This document shows, in pieces, positions 9,327 through 18,533 of a stretch of 64,000 bases of DNA. The notes under the pieces are model-generated. The model did no database searches. It was given only the letters and a program-made list of their open reading frames with translations, and had not been told where the DNA came from. The position numbers and the translations under genes are program-made. The stretch spans positions 39,568 to 103,567 of the forward strand of contig CAMYLK010000010.1 in the NCBI GenBank assembly GCA_947259225.1, written 5' to 3'. The first letter of the stretch is position 1, and every line of letters starts with the position of its first letter. The DNA is from an uncultured Desulfobulbaceae bacterium. Its GTDB lineage: Bacteria > Desulfobacterota > Desulfobulbia > Desulfobulbales > Desulfobulbaceae.

Positions 9327-9995
9327 ATGGATTCTAAAATAAATATCATTCAGACCGTAACCGGTTCCTACATGGTCAACACCTACCTGGTGTCATGTCC
9401 GGAAACCAGGGAAGGATTCATAGTTGATCCCGGTGGTGATGCCGAGAAAATCAAAAAACTTGTAACGGACAACAACATACAGGTCAAATATATCCTCAAT
9501 ACCCATGGTCATGCTGATCATGTCCTGGCCAACATGGAGCTGAAACATTCATTCAAGACCCGGATTTGCATGCATAAGGATGATGCCGATTTTTTTATTC
9601 AACCTGAAATACAAAAAATATCCGAAAAGGAATTGGGCCTTGCAGCCTCGGGTTCTGTTGACATCAAGCTCGGTGACGGTGACCTTCTTAAGGTAGGTTG
9701 CCTTGAGATTCGTGTTTTACATACTCCTGGTCATTCACCCGGTTCTGCCTGTTTCCTTGTCAAAGGCAATCTTTTTACGGGAGACACGCTTTTTGTGGGG
9801 GATGTGGGGAGAAGTGACCTGGTCGGCGGGTCTTTTGATACACTCCTGCAGTCCATCAAGGAACAGATTATCGTTCTGCCCCGGGATACAATCGTGTGGC
9901 CCGGACATAATTACGGTGAAACGCCTACTTCAACCCTGGCCTGGGAGATGGCGGAAAACCCATATATTACCGACTTTATCCTTGCCGAAGAATAA
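9327..9995 (+). CDS. MBL-fold metallo-hydrolase (glyoxalase II-like)
   Basis: Cytoplasmic binuclear-metal hydrolase of the metallo-beta-lactamase fold. All five signature blocks are present: THGHADHV (HxHxDH), HTPGHSPG, GDTLFVGDVGRSDL and WPGHNYG. The 222 residues fit the small glyoxalase II-like group often annotated as hydroxyacylglutathione hydrolase. It lacks the longer C-terminal helical domain of classical GloB, so its substrate is uncertain and could be a thioester other than lactoylglutathione. It is monocistronic on the plus strand and convergent with comEA. Confidence 0.85.
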   Translation: MDSKINIIQTVTGSYMVNTYLVSCPETREGFIVDPGGDAEKIKKLVTDNNIQVKYILNTHGHADHVLANMELKHSFKTRICMHKDDADFFIQPEIQKISEKELGLAASGSVDIKLGDGDLLKVGCLEIRVLHTPGHSPGSACFLVKGNLFTGDTLFVGDVGRSDLVGGSFDTLLQSIKEQIIVLPRDTIVWPGHNYGETPTSTLAWEMAENPYITDFILAEE

Positions 9996-10018
9996 CCGCC
10001 CCTCACATCTGTTTATCT

Positions 10019-10390
10019 TCACTGTACTGACAGGTATTTCTTGAGCTGAAAAATTCTGGCCTCGCTGATTCCTGAAAAGCCCGCCAACTGATCGATGCTT
10101 GTATAGTCCCCGTTTCTGTCTCTGTGGTTAACGATTTGCCGCGCGGCAGTTCTGTTGATTCCTGGAACCCGCATCAGGGTTTTGGCGTCAGCAGTATTGA
10201 CATTGAAAGGATATTCCAGCGGTTTGTCCAGGGGTGTTTTCTTCTTAAGTAATATCGGGGTGGAAGGATCACCCGGCAGAGAAATTGCGATTACTGAAGT
10301 CGTCGTATTTGAGAATACAAGGAAAGCGCCAAATAACAGAATAACACCTGCTAATTTTCTACCTTGCCCGGAGAGACTTAGATTTTGCAC
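10019..10390 (-). CDS. ComEA-like helix-hairpin-helix protein
   Basis: A 123-residue protein with an N-terminal membrane or signal segment (LAGVILLFGAFLVFS) and a C-terminal tandem HhH of the ComEA type: FNVNTADAKTLMRVPGINRTAARQIVNHRDRNGDYTSIDQLAGFSGI. ComEA homologues bind DNA in the periplasm during natural transformation, but many single-HhH proteins of this size in non-competent bacteria have no known job. The start is GTG at 10388-10390, preceded by GGAG six bases upstream, which supports it over internal ATGs. Confidence 0.75.
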   Translation of the reverse strand: MQNLSLSGQGRKLAGVILLFGAFLVFSNTTTSVIAISLPGDPSTPILLKKKTPLDKPLEYPFNVNTADAKTLMRVPGINRTAARQIVNHRDRNGDYTSIDQLAGFSGISEARIFQLKKYLSVQ

Positions 10391-10439
10391 AAATAACTCC
10401 TGAAACAGAATTGCTCTAATCCTGCTTTAAGGATAAGCA

Positions 10440-11060
10440 CTATATTGAGAAAGGAAAATTTCGGTCATCGACGAGTTTGAACACCCTTTGTTTTTTTGGG
10501 GTCCTGGCAGCATGAAAATCAGCAATCCTGCCGACCGCCCCAACCACTTCTTCTTTTGTGAGCCCTTTTGCAACTTTCTTCCCTACCCTTGGCAACGGTC
10601 CTCCTTTTCCGCCTGCATAGACGTCATACCCTTTCCTGGTTGCTATAATACCGATGTCGGCCAGTAAAGACCCACCGCAACTCGCGGGACAACCGGATAT
10701 GGATATTTTAAACTTGGGCTTTACCCCAGTCCGCCCTCCGTAATGTTCCTGCAGACTGTCCGCAAGAGCAAAAGTGTCTGAAAGTCCTAAATTACAGAAC
10801 GGCATGCCGACACAAACTTTGGCCATGGGGAATTTCCCTGGAGCCTTTAATGAAAAACCTTTATCAACCAGGGCTTTCCTGACTTCTTCAATATTCTCCT
10901 CATTTGCTCCCAACAGCCTCATATTCTGTGCAGTGGTGACATACTGTGTAAGATCATATTTCCCAGCTATTCTGTTAATTTCTCTGCTTTTTTCAGTGGT
11001 CAACAATCCCCCTGAAAGCAGGACGGTAACGTGCTTGATATTGGTATGCGTATCTTTCAT
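10440..11060 (-). CDS. Low-molecular-weight siroheme sulfite reductase
   Basis: A 206-residue single-subunit protein with the siroheme/[4Fe-4S] motif of sulfite/nitrite reductases: C-x5-C (CVGMPFC) and C-x3-C (GCPASCGG). This size and pattern match the assimilatory-type low-spin sulfite reductase of Desulfovibrio vulgaris (about 23 kDa), which lacks the extra domains of DsrAB or CysI. It would reduce sulfite to sulfide in the cytoplasm, though its physiological role in sulfate reducers is unsettled. It lies upstream of comEA on the same strand, about 50 bp apart. Its presence is one of the taxonomic hints for an anaerobic sulfur-metabolising host. Confidence 0.82.
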   Translation of the reverse strand: MKDTHTNIKHVTVLLSGGLLTTEKSREINRIAGKYDLTQYVTTAQNMRLLGANEENIEEVRKALVDKGFSLKAPGKFPMAKVCVGMPFCNLGLSDTFALADSLQEHYGGRTGVKPKFKISISGCPASCGGSLLADIGIIATRKGYDVYAGGKGGPLPRVGKKVAKGLTKEEVVGAVGRIADFHAARTPKKQRVFKLVDDRNFPFSI

Positions 11061-11353
11061 TACTTTCTCTTTGCTGATGAATTCTGTAACTCAACCTGCA
11101 TCAGGTGAATTTCTTAATAATTTCCTGAAAAAATATTACCTCTTCTGCATCATGGCAATATTTTTGTTGAACAAATCAGCTTTAATCAAATTCTTCTGAA
11201 CTTCATAAAAATTATCTTTCATTTCAACAGGTTCTTGTTCTCACACAAAAATAATGATAAATTACAAGTATACATGTTTGTTGCTGTCGACACGTTAAAG
11301 GATGTGTATTTCACGGATCACACATGAGTATCTCTTTCAAATAAACAGGGTCT

Positions 11354-13063
11354 ATGAACGAAACGTTTGACATCTGGAGTCTCTTGGCAGGTCTTGGCAT
11401 GTTTCTTTTCGGGATGTTTATTCTGGAAGAATCCATCAAGGCCCTGTCGGGCAAGGCATTCAAAAAATTGATCCGTCAGTATACAGATGGACGCCTGAGA
11501 GCAATCAGAAGTGGGGCCCTGGTTACGGCCATACTACAAAGCAGTTCCGCAGTTTCCCTCATGGTTCTCGCTTTTGTCGGGGCTGGTGTAATGAGCATGG
11601 AAAATGCCATTGCGGTGATGATGGGCTCCAACATCGGAACAACTTTTACCGCCTGGATAGTCGCTACGCTAGGTTTCAAGGTAAAAATCGACACCTTTGC
11701 CCTGCCTTTTATCGGCCTGGGGGGCATGGGAATGATTTTTTTCTCATCCACTCCCAAACTGATGCAGGCGGGTAGGCTGCTAATCGGATTCGGGCTGCTT
11801 TTTCTGGGGCTCGACTACATGAAAGACAGTGTGGATAATCTGGCAGCAAGCGTAGATCTCAGCCATATTCCTGATTACGGGCTTTGGCTCTACCTGGTGG
11901 TCGGGGCTCTTCTTACAGCGCTTATGCAGTCCAGCTCGGCAAGCATAGCCATTGTCCTGACCGCCCTGAACAGCGGATTGATAACCTTTAACATGGGAGT
12001 CGCACTGGTTATAGGAGCAAATATCGGTACGACCATTACCGTCCTTCTCGGTTCAATAGGTGGTGTCCAGTCCAAAAAAAGAGTAGCGGTCAGCCATCTG
12101 GTTTTCAATGTTGGGGCTGGCCTTATTGCATACTTCACGATCCCTGTTTTTGTATGGTTTATAAAAATATTTATCGAGGTCGGGAGTAACAGTGTAATAG
12201 CGCTGGCCCTTTACCATACGCTGTTCAACATTACAGGGGTCTTGATTTTCTTTCCATTTATCAGCCTGTTGGCACGGACACTCGTCAGGCTGTATCCTGA
12301 CCGGAGAACGGTCGTGACCGTGTATATTGATAAGACTCCAATGGAAGTAACAGACGCGGCAACGGATGCATTGCAGGAAGAAGTAAAGCATATGCTCGAG
12401 GAATGCCAGCTATATAACCTCCGGCTGCTCAACATCGATGAAAAACTTGTGTTTGACCACGATACTCCTTTCCAGAAAAACGCTCAGATGAGATTGACCA
12501 ACGAAAGGCTTTATGACCAGATCAAACTCCTGCATTCGGACATATTTGCTTTTTACTCCAAAATCCATACCCAGGAAATGGAAGAAAGTGATGTCAAGAG
12601 ATCTGAACGGATAATATATGCATCAAGAAATATCATGAATTCCATAAAAAACTTCAAAGACATCAAACATAATCTGGACGAGTTTGATGCCTCTGAAAAT
12701 ATTTACCTCAACACCCAGTACAAACTCTTTAGAAGGCGGCTGGTGGATGTGTATCATGAAATGAACAAGATCCTGGAAATGAAAAATCAGGAAGAACAGT
12801 ATCGAAAACTTCTCTCCACCTTTGTTCATGTTGAAGAGGATGACAAAAGACTCATTACAGAAACGATGCAGGCGGTTTCAGATAAAAAAATACATGAACT
12901 TGAAATCGCTTCCATCCTGCTGGTGAACAGGTTGTTCACGATGTCCTGCCGGCTTCAGATTTTCAGCCTGAAGGACCTGCTGCTGACCCCTGAACAGGTA
13001 AATGACTTTGACCGGGCCCTTGACATGAAGGACATCATTGAGGAGGAGCACGCGAAGTCGTAG
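11354..13063 (+). CDS. Na/Pi cotransporter family protein with PhoU-like domain (copy 1)
   Basis: Inner-membrane sodium-dependent phosphate transporter (NptA/YjbB, PF02690 type). It has two inverted repeats of the QSSS signature (LQSSSAVSLMVLAF and MQSSSASIAIVLTAL), each followed by a GxNIGTT loop (GSNIGTTFTAW, GANIGTTITVLL), within about eight membrane segments. The C-terminal part, from about residue 340, is helical and charged like PhoU. Full length is 569 residues. It sits alone, with about 290 bp upstream and 460 bp downstream. A paralogue is encoded at 15033-16631. Confidence 0.85.
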   Translation: MNETFDIWSLLAGLGMFLFGMFILEESIKALSGKAFKKLIRQYTDGRLRAIRSGALVTAILQSSSAVSLMVLAFVGAGVMSMENAIAVMMGSNIGTTFTAWIVATLGFKVKIDTFALPFIGLGGMGMIFFSSTPKLMQAGRLLIGFGLLFLGLDYMKDSVDNLAASVDLSHIPDYGLWLYLVVGALLTALMQSSSASIAIVLTALNSGLITFNMGVALVIGANIGTTITVLLGSIGGVQSKKRVAVSHLVFNVGAGLIAYFTIPVFVWFIKIFIEVGSNSVIALALYHTLFNITGVLIFFPFISLLARTLVRLYPDRRTVVTVYIDKTPMEVTDAATDALQEEVKHMLEECQLYNLRLLNIDEKLVFDHDTPFQKNAQMRLTNERLYDQIKLLHSDIFAFYSKIHTQEMEESDVKRSERIIYASRNIMNSIKNFKDIKHNLDEFDASENIYLNTQYKLFRRRLVDVYHEMNKILEMKNQEEQYRKLLSTFVHVEEDDKRLITETMQAVSDKKIHELEIASILLVNRLFTMSCRLQIFSLKDLLLTPEQVNDFDRALDMKDIIEEEHAKS

Positions 13064-13536
13064 CAGAAATAATAGAATTAGAACAATTTTTAAGAGGTAT
13101 TGAGCAATAAAGATCGAATTCCGATCTGACAATTTTACATATCAATTTTGACCTTTTCTGACGCTAGTGAGTAATTTGCCCTCCATCTGAAGGTTATTAC
13201 GATCTCCACGTAACATATTCTGTTTTTTCTCTTTATATTAGCCTGTTACCTTGTGTTAAGTTTCACCTCTATTCGCCGTTTAGTTAAGTTTTTTGATTTC
13301 TGCCCATCCATATTAATTTAGATATAATTTTCAGTTGTTATATATTGACCTTGTAGGTTCTTCCTACAATTCAAAACCAACTAAGTCTGATTTCACTTTT
13401 TAATTTTGACTGTTTTTTTTAATACAATATGGTTTCATGATCATGTGCTCCGGCACCAGCGGAGAAAGTATTAAGGAACATCTCTATTGTTCCGAAAAAA
13501 TGTCTCATTTAATTCACAATCCCCATGAGGTTTTGC
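13064..13536. other. Intergenic region and mgtE leader with three hairpins
   Basis: About 470 bp without a gene. Perfect inverted repeats are seen at 13351-13369 (TTGTAGG/CCTACAA), 13448-13464 (CTCCG/CGGAG) and 13475-13493 (GGAACA/TGTTCC). The last two lie within 100 bp of mgtE and could be leader structure. Magnesium-responsive leaders are known upstream of mgtE in other bacteria, but I cannot assign this one to the M-box class. Confidence 0.45.
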
Positions 13537-14901
13537 ATGAGTGACTTAACTTCTCCCCAGGAAATATTACGTGAGCTTATCGCTACAGATAACAGCGTTG
13601 AGTTGACAAAGTTCATTGATACTCTCAGTCCGTCCGAGACAGCGAGAGCTATCTCCAGACTGACTGAAAAAGAAAGGCTTCACCTCCTTAACCTACTTAG
13701 TCCTGAGGATGCTGCGGATGTTATCGAGGATATCCCGGATGTTCAGGCTGCAGATATGGTAGAGGATCTGTCATCGGAACAAGCTGCGGCTATTATGGAG
13801 GAGTTGTCCAGCGACCATCTTGTTGACGTACTCGGCGAAATGAATGAAGACGCAAGTCAAGCCATTCTGGAAAAAATGGATAAAGAGGATGCTGAAGAAG
13901 CAAGAAGATTTCTGGATTACCCACCGGACTGTTCCGGTGGAATTATGATATCCGAGTTCCTCGCTTATAAAACCAACGATACTATCCAGGATGTACTCGA
14001 TGACCTTCAGGCCAATCGGAAAGAATACTTAGATTACCATGTACAATATTTTTATGTGATTGAGCGAGAAAATAAATTGGCCGGTGTGCTGCGGATTCAC
14101 GATATACTTTTTCCTGACCGGGGAACTCGTCTATCACAGGTTATGATTTCCCCTCCTTTTAGTGTTTCAGACAAGGCTTCGCTCGCCGAACTCCAAGACT
14201 TTTTCGAAAAACATCATCTTTTTGGCGTTCCAGTTGTGAACGATGAACAGCAGTTGCTTGGTGTGGTGCTACCTGAAGCTGTTGAGGAGGCAATCAACAA
14301 GCGAAAAACCAAAAACTTTCTTAGCTTGAGCGGTATTATAGGTGGTGAGGAGTTCCGAACTATGCCGCTGCTTTCTCGGTCCGGACGCCGTCTTTCCTGG
14401 TTGAGCATGAACATTGTACTTAATATTATCGCCGCAAGTGTCATTGCCTTGTACCAAGACACCCTCGCCGCAGTTATTACCCTGGCAGTTTTTCTACCCA
14501 TGGTCAGCGATATGAGCGGGTGTTCAGGCAACCAGGCCGTAGCAGTTTCCATGCGTGAACTCTCCCTTGGCCTGGTTCGACCAGCCGAACTACTCTGGGT
14601 GCTGGCAAAAGAAGCCAAAGTTGGCATCATCAATGGCTTGGTGCTTGGTTTGTTGCTCGGCGGTGTAGCTTATTTTTGGAAGGGAAACATTTGGCTGGGA
14701 GTTGTTGTCGGTGGTGCCTTGGCCGCTAACACCCTGGTTTCCGTCACTCTCGGCGGAATGTTGCCCCTTGTGCTAAAAAGGCTGAAGTTTGATCCGGCTC
14801 TGGTTTCCAGCCCCTTATTGACAACAGTCACCGATATGTGTGGTTTCTTTTTCGTTTTGAGTTTTGCGGCGGCTGTATTGCCCAAACTCGGAGGTATATA
14901 A
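13537..14901 (+). CDS. mgtE: Magnesium transporter MgtE
   Basis: Mg2+ channel/transporter of the inner membrane. The N-terminal superhelical N domain (LSPEDAADVIEDIPD, SSEQAAAIMEELS) is followed by a tandem CBS pair (about 130-260), a plug helix, and five membrane segments with the conserved VVLPEAVEEA and PMVSDMSGCSGNQAVAVSMRE region lining the pore. I prefer ATG 13537 (MSDLTSPQ) to ATG 13525 because GAGG lies six bases before it, giving 454 residues, the usual length. Its last 72 bp are duplicated at 19618-19689. Confidence 0.93.
   Translation: MSDLTSPQEILRELIATDNSVELTKFIDTLSPSETARAISRLTEKERLHLLNLLSPEDAADVIEDIPDVQAADMVEDLSSEQAAAIMEELSSDHLVDVLGEMNEDASQAILEKMDKEDAEEARRFLDYPPDCSGGIMISEFLAYKTNDTIQDVLDDLQANRKEYLDYHVQYFYVIERENKLAGVLRIHDILFPDRGTRLSQVMISPPFSVSDKASLAELQDFFEKHHLFGVPVVNDEQQLLGVVLPEAVEEAINKRKTKNFLSLSGIIGGEEFRTMPLLSRSGRRLSWLSMNIVLNIIAASVIALYQDTLAAVITLAVFLPMVSDMSGCSGNQAVAVSMRELSLGLVRPAELLWVLAKEAKVGIINGLVLGLLLGGVAYFWKGNIWLGVVVGGALAANTLVSVTLGGMLPLVLKRLKFDPALVSSPLLTTVTDMCGFFFVLSFAAAVLPKLGGI
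14826..14897 (+). repeat. 72 bp direct repeat, copy A (3' end of mgtE)
   Basis: The sequence starting AGTCACCGATATGTGTGG and ending CTCGGAGGTAT recurs at 19618-19689 in the same orientation with a single C/T difference. This copy is the natural end of mgtE. Confidence 0.95.
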
Positions 14902-15032
14902 TATCAAGTATTGTTTGGCAGGGATGGCATTTTGTTCCCAGGTGACGTTGTAATGCCAATGAATATTTTCCTGATCAGGCTTTTGACAAAGGTATCGTGC
15001 CCATATGCCAATAATTATTTTGATCTGGTATT

Positions 15033-16631
15033 TTACTTCATTTTCAAAACATGTTCAGTAAAGTTATTGGCATGGTCACTTATTCTACCTAAATCTTTTA
15101 GTACATATGGATAAAATGCATCAATGGCAGGTTTTAATTGCTCCTCTTCCAATTTGCGCAGGTACTTGTTTTTGTATTCTGCTTTTAACTCCTTCAACTG
15201 ATGTTCCATTTTGTGAATATCAATATCCAGGGCTTTTTGTTTCGACTTAAATGAGTTGGCTGCTGCTGTATAAACTTGGATGGCATTGTCAAAAAAAACA
15301 GACAGGTCCTTTTTTGCTGCATCTGAAAAAACAACTTCTTCCTGGTTGGTATATCCTACAATATTTTCTGCCAGGTCAGCGATCCGTTCTAAGTCGGTTA
15401 CTGCATGGACCAGAGCTCTTTTTTTTGTCCTGTCCCCATCATTAAGTGTAATTGTACTTATTTTATTTAAGTAGCTTCCAACTTTTTCATGCATGCCGTC
15501 TACAATTTTCTCGTTTTCACTGAGCAGCTTGACAGCATCTTTGTCATCCTCAAAAAAGGCTTTTTGTGCCTGTTTCAGTAATTCTGCAACAATGGAAGCC
15601 ATCCTGTTAACCTCTTGTTCTGCCTCGTACAGTGCAAGGGCAGGAACGTTGAGGAATTTGTTTTCAAGGAGGCCGTATGCAGATTCTGGAGGTTCTGCTT
15701 TTCCAGGAATTATTTTGGTCAGAACAAAAACCAGTATACCAACAAAAGGCATAAGGATAAGGCTGACTGTAACATTGAATACCGTGTGAGCATTGGCGAT
15801 AAGACGTGGTGTGTCGGATGCGGTCAGAGAAATCACTGCGGCAAACTGTTCCAGAAATGGATAAAAAATCAAAGCACCAAAACAATTTATGAGGAACTGG
15901 GCCATACCTGTTCGCCGAGCAGCTGTATTCGTGCCTATGGTTGCAACCAGTTCCAGCACACAGGTCCCTATATTTGCTCCTATGATAAGAGCTATGCCGG
16001 AATTGAGAGGTATTATACCCTCCATGCTCATTGCAATAACCAAGCTTGTTGTTGCCGAACTGCTGCTGGTAATGGCGGTTAGTAATGCACCAATCAAAAT
16101 ACCTATCAAAGGGTAAACACCAAAATCTCCTAGGATTTTGTGAACAACAGGATACTCTCCTAATGGTGCGGAGCCGTCGGACATGATTTTCATTGAGAGA
16201 AAGATCATTCCTACGTACAGGAGTATATCTCCAGTGTTTTTGATGTTCTCTTTTGAGCTAAGAGCGCTCATGGCAAAACCTGCTATCATGAACGGGTAAA
16301 AAATCATTTTTAATTTAAAGGCAACTATTTGTGCAGTAATGGTTGTCCCTATTCCAGAACCCAGAACAACATATATTGCCTGTCGCAAATTCATGATTCC
16401 AGCATTTACCAGGCCGAGGAGCAATAGAATAGTTACGCTTGAACTCTGAACCATAAAGGTTACAAAAGTGCCAGTGAAAGCTCCTTTCACAGGGTTTCCG
16501 GTTGCTTTCCGAAGGATAGATTTGAGGCGGACACTGGCGACTTTCTTTAAGGTGTTGCTCAGCATGCCTATGCTGAACAGAAACAGTGCCAATCCGCCGC
16601 CTAATTGGAATATTATAAAAAGAATATCCAT
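15033..16631 (-). CDS. Na/Pi cotransporter family protein with PhoU-like domain (copy 2)
   Basis: Second member of the NptA/YjbB family in the window, 532 residues. It carries the QSSS signature (FMVQSSSVTILLLLGL) plus VLGSGIGTTITAQ in the first half, and SSSSATTSLVIAMSM plus GANIGTCVLELVA in the second. A PhoU-like helical domain follows from about residue 340 (VNRMASIVAELLKQAQKAF, VTDLERIADLAENIV). It is divergent from copy 1 rather than a recent duplicate. It is the last intact gene, reading on the minus strand, of the block bracketed by the mgtE repeat and lies 70 bp downstream of focA. Confidence 0.85.
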   Translation of the reverse strand: MDILFIIFQLGGGLALFLFSIGMLSNTLKKVASVRLKSILRKATGNPVKGAFTGTFVTFMVQSSSVTILLLLGLVNAGIMNLRQAIYVVLGSGIGTTITAQIVAFKLKMIFYPFMIAGFAMSALSSKENIKNTGDILLYVGMIFLSMKIMSDGSAPLGEYPVVHKILGDFGVYPLIGILIGALLTAITSSSSATTSLVIAMSMEGIIPLNSGIALIIGANIGTCVLELVATIGTNTAARRTGMAQFLINCFGALIFYPFLEQFAAVISLTASDTPRLIANAHTVFNVTVSLILMPFVGILVFVLTKIIPGKAEPPESAYGLLENKFLNVPALALYEAEQEVNRMASIVAELLKQAQKAFFEDDKDAVKLLSENEKIVDGMHEKVGSYLNKISTITLNDGDRTKKRALVHAVTDLERIADLAENIVGYTNQEEVVFSDAAKKDLSVFFDNAIQVYTAAANSFKSKQKALDIDIHKMEHQLKELKAEYKNKYLRKLEEEQLKPAIDAFYPYVLKDLGRISDHANNFTEHVLKMK

Positions 16632-16701
16632 AGAGGTGTCGACATATTGATGACTTGTTAAAATATCCGTCTAATATTATCCACGATAAATACGTGATTA
16701 T

Positions 16702-17556
16702 CTATTTGACGGTGGAGTTTTTTCTTAGATACACAAACCAGTATACCGCCCCGACAAGGAGCGCTCCACCGATGATGTTTCCAATGGTAACTGGAAGAAG
16801 ATTGCTTGCCAGAAAATTACTGACAGTCAGATTCATAAATTGATCAGGCTGGGAGCCGGTAGCCTGCCAGAAAGCAGGTGGGGCCCCAGAGCGGATGAAA
16901 AGGCCAATAGGAATGAAATACATGTTGGCGACACAGTGTTCAAAACCCGCCGCCACAAAGGCGGTGATAGGAAAAATGATCGAGAGTATTTTGTCGGTTG
17001 AGGTCCTTGCACTGAAACAAAGCCAGACTGCCAGGCAGACCAGCACGTTGCACATTATGCCAAGAGATATTGCCTGAATAAACGTAAGACTGCATTTTGC
17101 TTGTGCTATTGATAAGGCGGTTATCCCAACCTGGCCATTAGCGAAAGTGTACTGGCCTGTAAAGAACATGAGGACTGCTGTAGCAAGGGAGCCGAAGAGA
17201 TTGCCCGTATACACAATCACCCAATTTCGGAATATCTGAAAAGCGGAAATTCGTCCACTTGCCCAAGCCATAACGATAAGATTGTTGCCTGTGAATAGTT
17301 CAGCTCCTCCAATGATGACCAGGATCAGGCCCAGTGAAAAAACAATGCCGCCAAGCAGTTTTTTGACCCCGAAGGCTATATCTCCCGTTACAGTGACCGT
17401 GCAAAATATGGCTCCTATGGCAATGAATGCCCCTGCCAGGACAGCCAGGACAAACATCGTCAGAGTATTCATATTTGCCTTTTTAACTCCTGTCTCTTCT
17501 GCCTTGCTGGCCATTTCAGCCGGGAGCAGTGCATCAATTACGTGAGAAGTTTCCAT
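16702..17556 (-). CDS. Formate/nitrite transporter family channel (FocA/NirC type)
   Basis: Pentameric inner-membrane channel for formate, nitrite or hydrosulfide. Its 284 residues have six membrane segments. Family hallmarks are the glycerol-like FTGNNLIVMAW segment, the RNWVIVYTGNLFGS loop and the GFEHCVANMYFIPIG block. Formate is the attractive substrate because a formate dehydrogenase operon lies in the window, but that operon is 30 kb away and the dehydrogenase looks periplasmic. Nitrite or HS- cannot be excluded. It is inside the block bracketed by the mgtE repeat. Confidence 0.85.
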   Translation of the reverse strand: METSHVIDALLPAEMASKAEETGVKKANMNTLTMFVLAVLAGAFIAIGAIFCTVTVTGDIAFGVKKLLGGIVFSLGLILVIIGGAELFTGNNLIVMAWASGRISAFQIFRNWVIVYTGNLFGSLATAVLMFFTGQYTFANGQVGITALSIAQAKCSLTFIQAISLGIMCNVLVCLAVWLCFSARTSTDKILSIIFPITAFVAAGFEHCVANMYFIPIGLFIRSGAPPAFWQATGSQPDQFMNLTVSNFLASNLLPVTIGNIIGGALLVGAVYWFVYLRKNSTVK

Positions 17557-17854
17557 GAGACCTTCCTTGCTTATATGTATGGTGATAGATCAAAGGTTCA
17601 GAGCTGTTGGAAAGACGGACAAAAAGAAGAGTAGAAAATACAAGATCAGCTGTGCGGGAGTAGTTTTATTCTGCATGGATTACTCCATCTGTATTATTTG
17701 CACTGGTTCGCTTGGTTTGCTTTTATTCTATTATATTCTGCCCAACAAAACGAAACACTTTTTTTCAGTTTCCTTAGTACAGCAAGGTACCGATTAAAGT
17801 ATATTTATCGCAGTATTTAGGAACCTTTCATTTCCTCATTCATAATCCTGCACT

Positions 17855-18354
17855 TTAAATTTGCTTTCCTTCGCCCTTTTGCCTCGCACATTTATCAATT
17901 TCAACGGCAATGATTATTGTTGAAGCCACTAAGCTTATCTTTACCCATTCAATGACGGTAATGGCTCGGTTTTGAAAATCCACTGAAAGGCCGCACAACC
18001 TGGGTTTGGGCACCACCATTTTTTTTGGCGCCCTGACGCTTTCTTCCGCTTTATGCTCCTGGACAAAACCGATTATCGCATTAATAACGACTACCGAGAA
18101 AATGACCCCAGAATCGATATATTCTTTGAGGAGGATTGTTACGATACCTGCAATGAGCAGGATATGGATGAGCAGGCTGGTAAACTGATGGAGGAGTATA
18201 TGGAGTTTACTTATTTTTCTTCTTCGGCAAGCGTGTTGGGACCATATTGTTTTAGCCGTTTTTCAACCTCTTCCCCACTTAGTCTATGCTCAGAAGTCTG
18301 GAGCTCTTCAAACGCCTCTTTGGCACCAAGTTGATACCAGTTCAACTTTCCCAT
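17855..18354 (-). pseudogene. P-type cation ATPase remnant (N-terminus joined to C-terminus)
   Basis: Not visible as an ORF in the track. Reading the minus strand from ATG 18354 gives MGKLNWYQLGAKEAFEELQ...KRLKQYGPNTLAEEEK, the cation-ATPase N-terminal domain, ending at TAA 18211-18213. In another frame the next residues continue the family pattern: LLHQFTSLLIHILLIAGIVTILLKEYIDSGVIFSVVVINAIIGFVQEHKAEESV, i.e. M1-M2. After about 20 more residues the frame runs into WVKISLVASTIIIAVEIDKC, which resembles the last membrane helix of such pumps, and stops at 17855-17857. A frameshift and an internal deletion of the whole catalytic core are therefore both visible. It resembles the PacL/SERCA-like Ca2+ or Mg2+ group. 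Confidence 0.8.
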
Positions 18355-18533
18355 ACGTGCGCTTCCTATGATTTTCTATGTGCAAGAAAAAAGTGTTCGA
18401 AATTGTCACGTACTACCCACCATGCCCTGTATCATTTCAGACGATTGTGAAAAATCTCTGTCTTCTCCAATTATTGAAAAATTACATGACAATTCTTATT
18501 TGCTTTGGCAATCTCAATCTGGACCTATTTTTT

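Noticed and set aside
13400-13536. M-box riboswitch upstream of mgtE
   Set aside because: Only short hairpins are visible; the longer conserved M-box core could not be recognised by eye.
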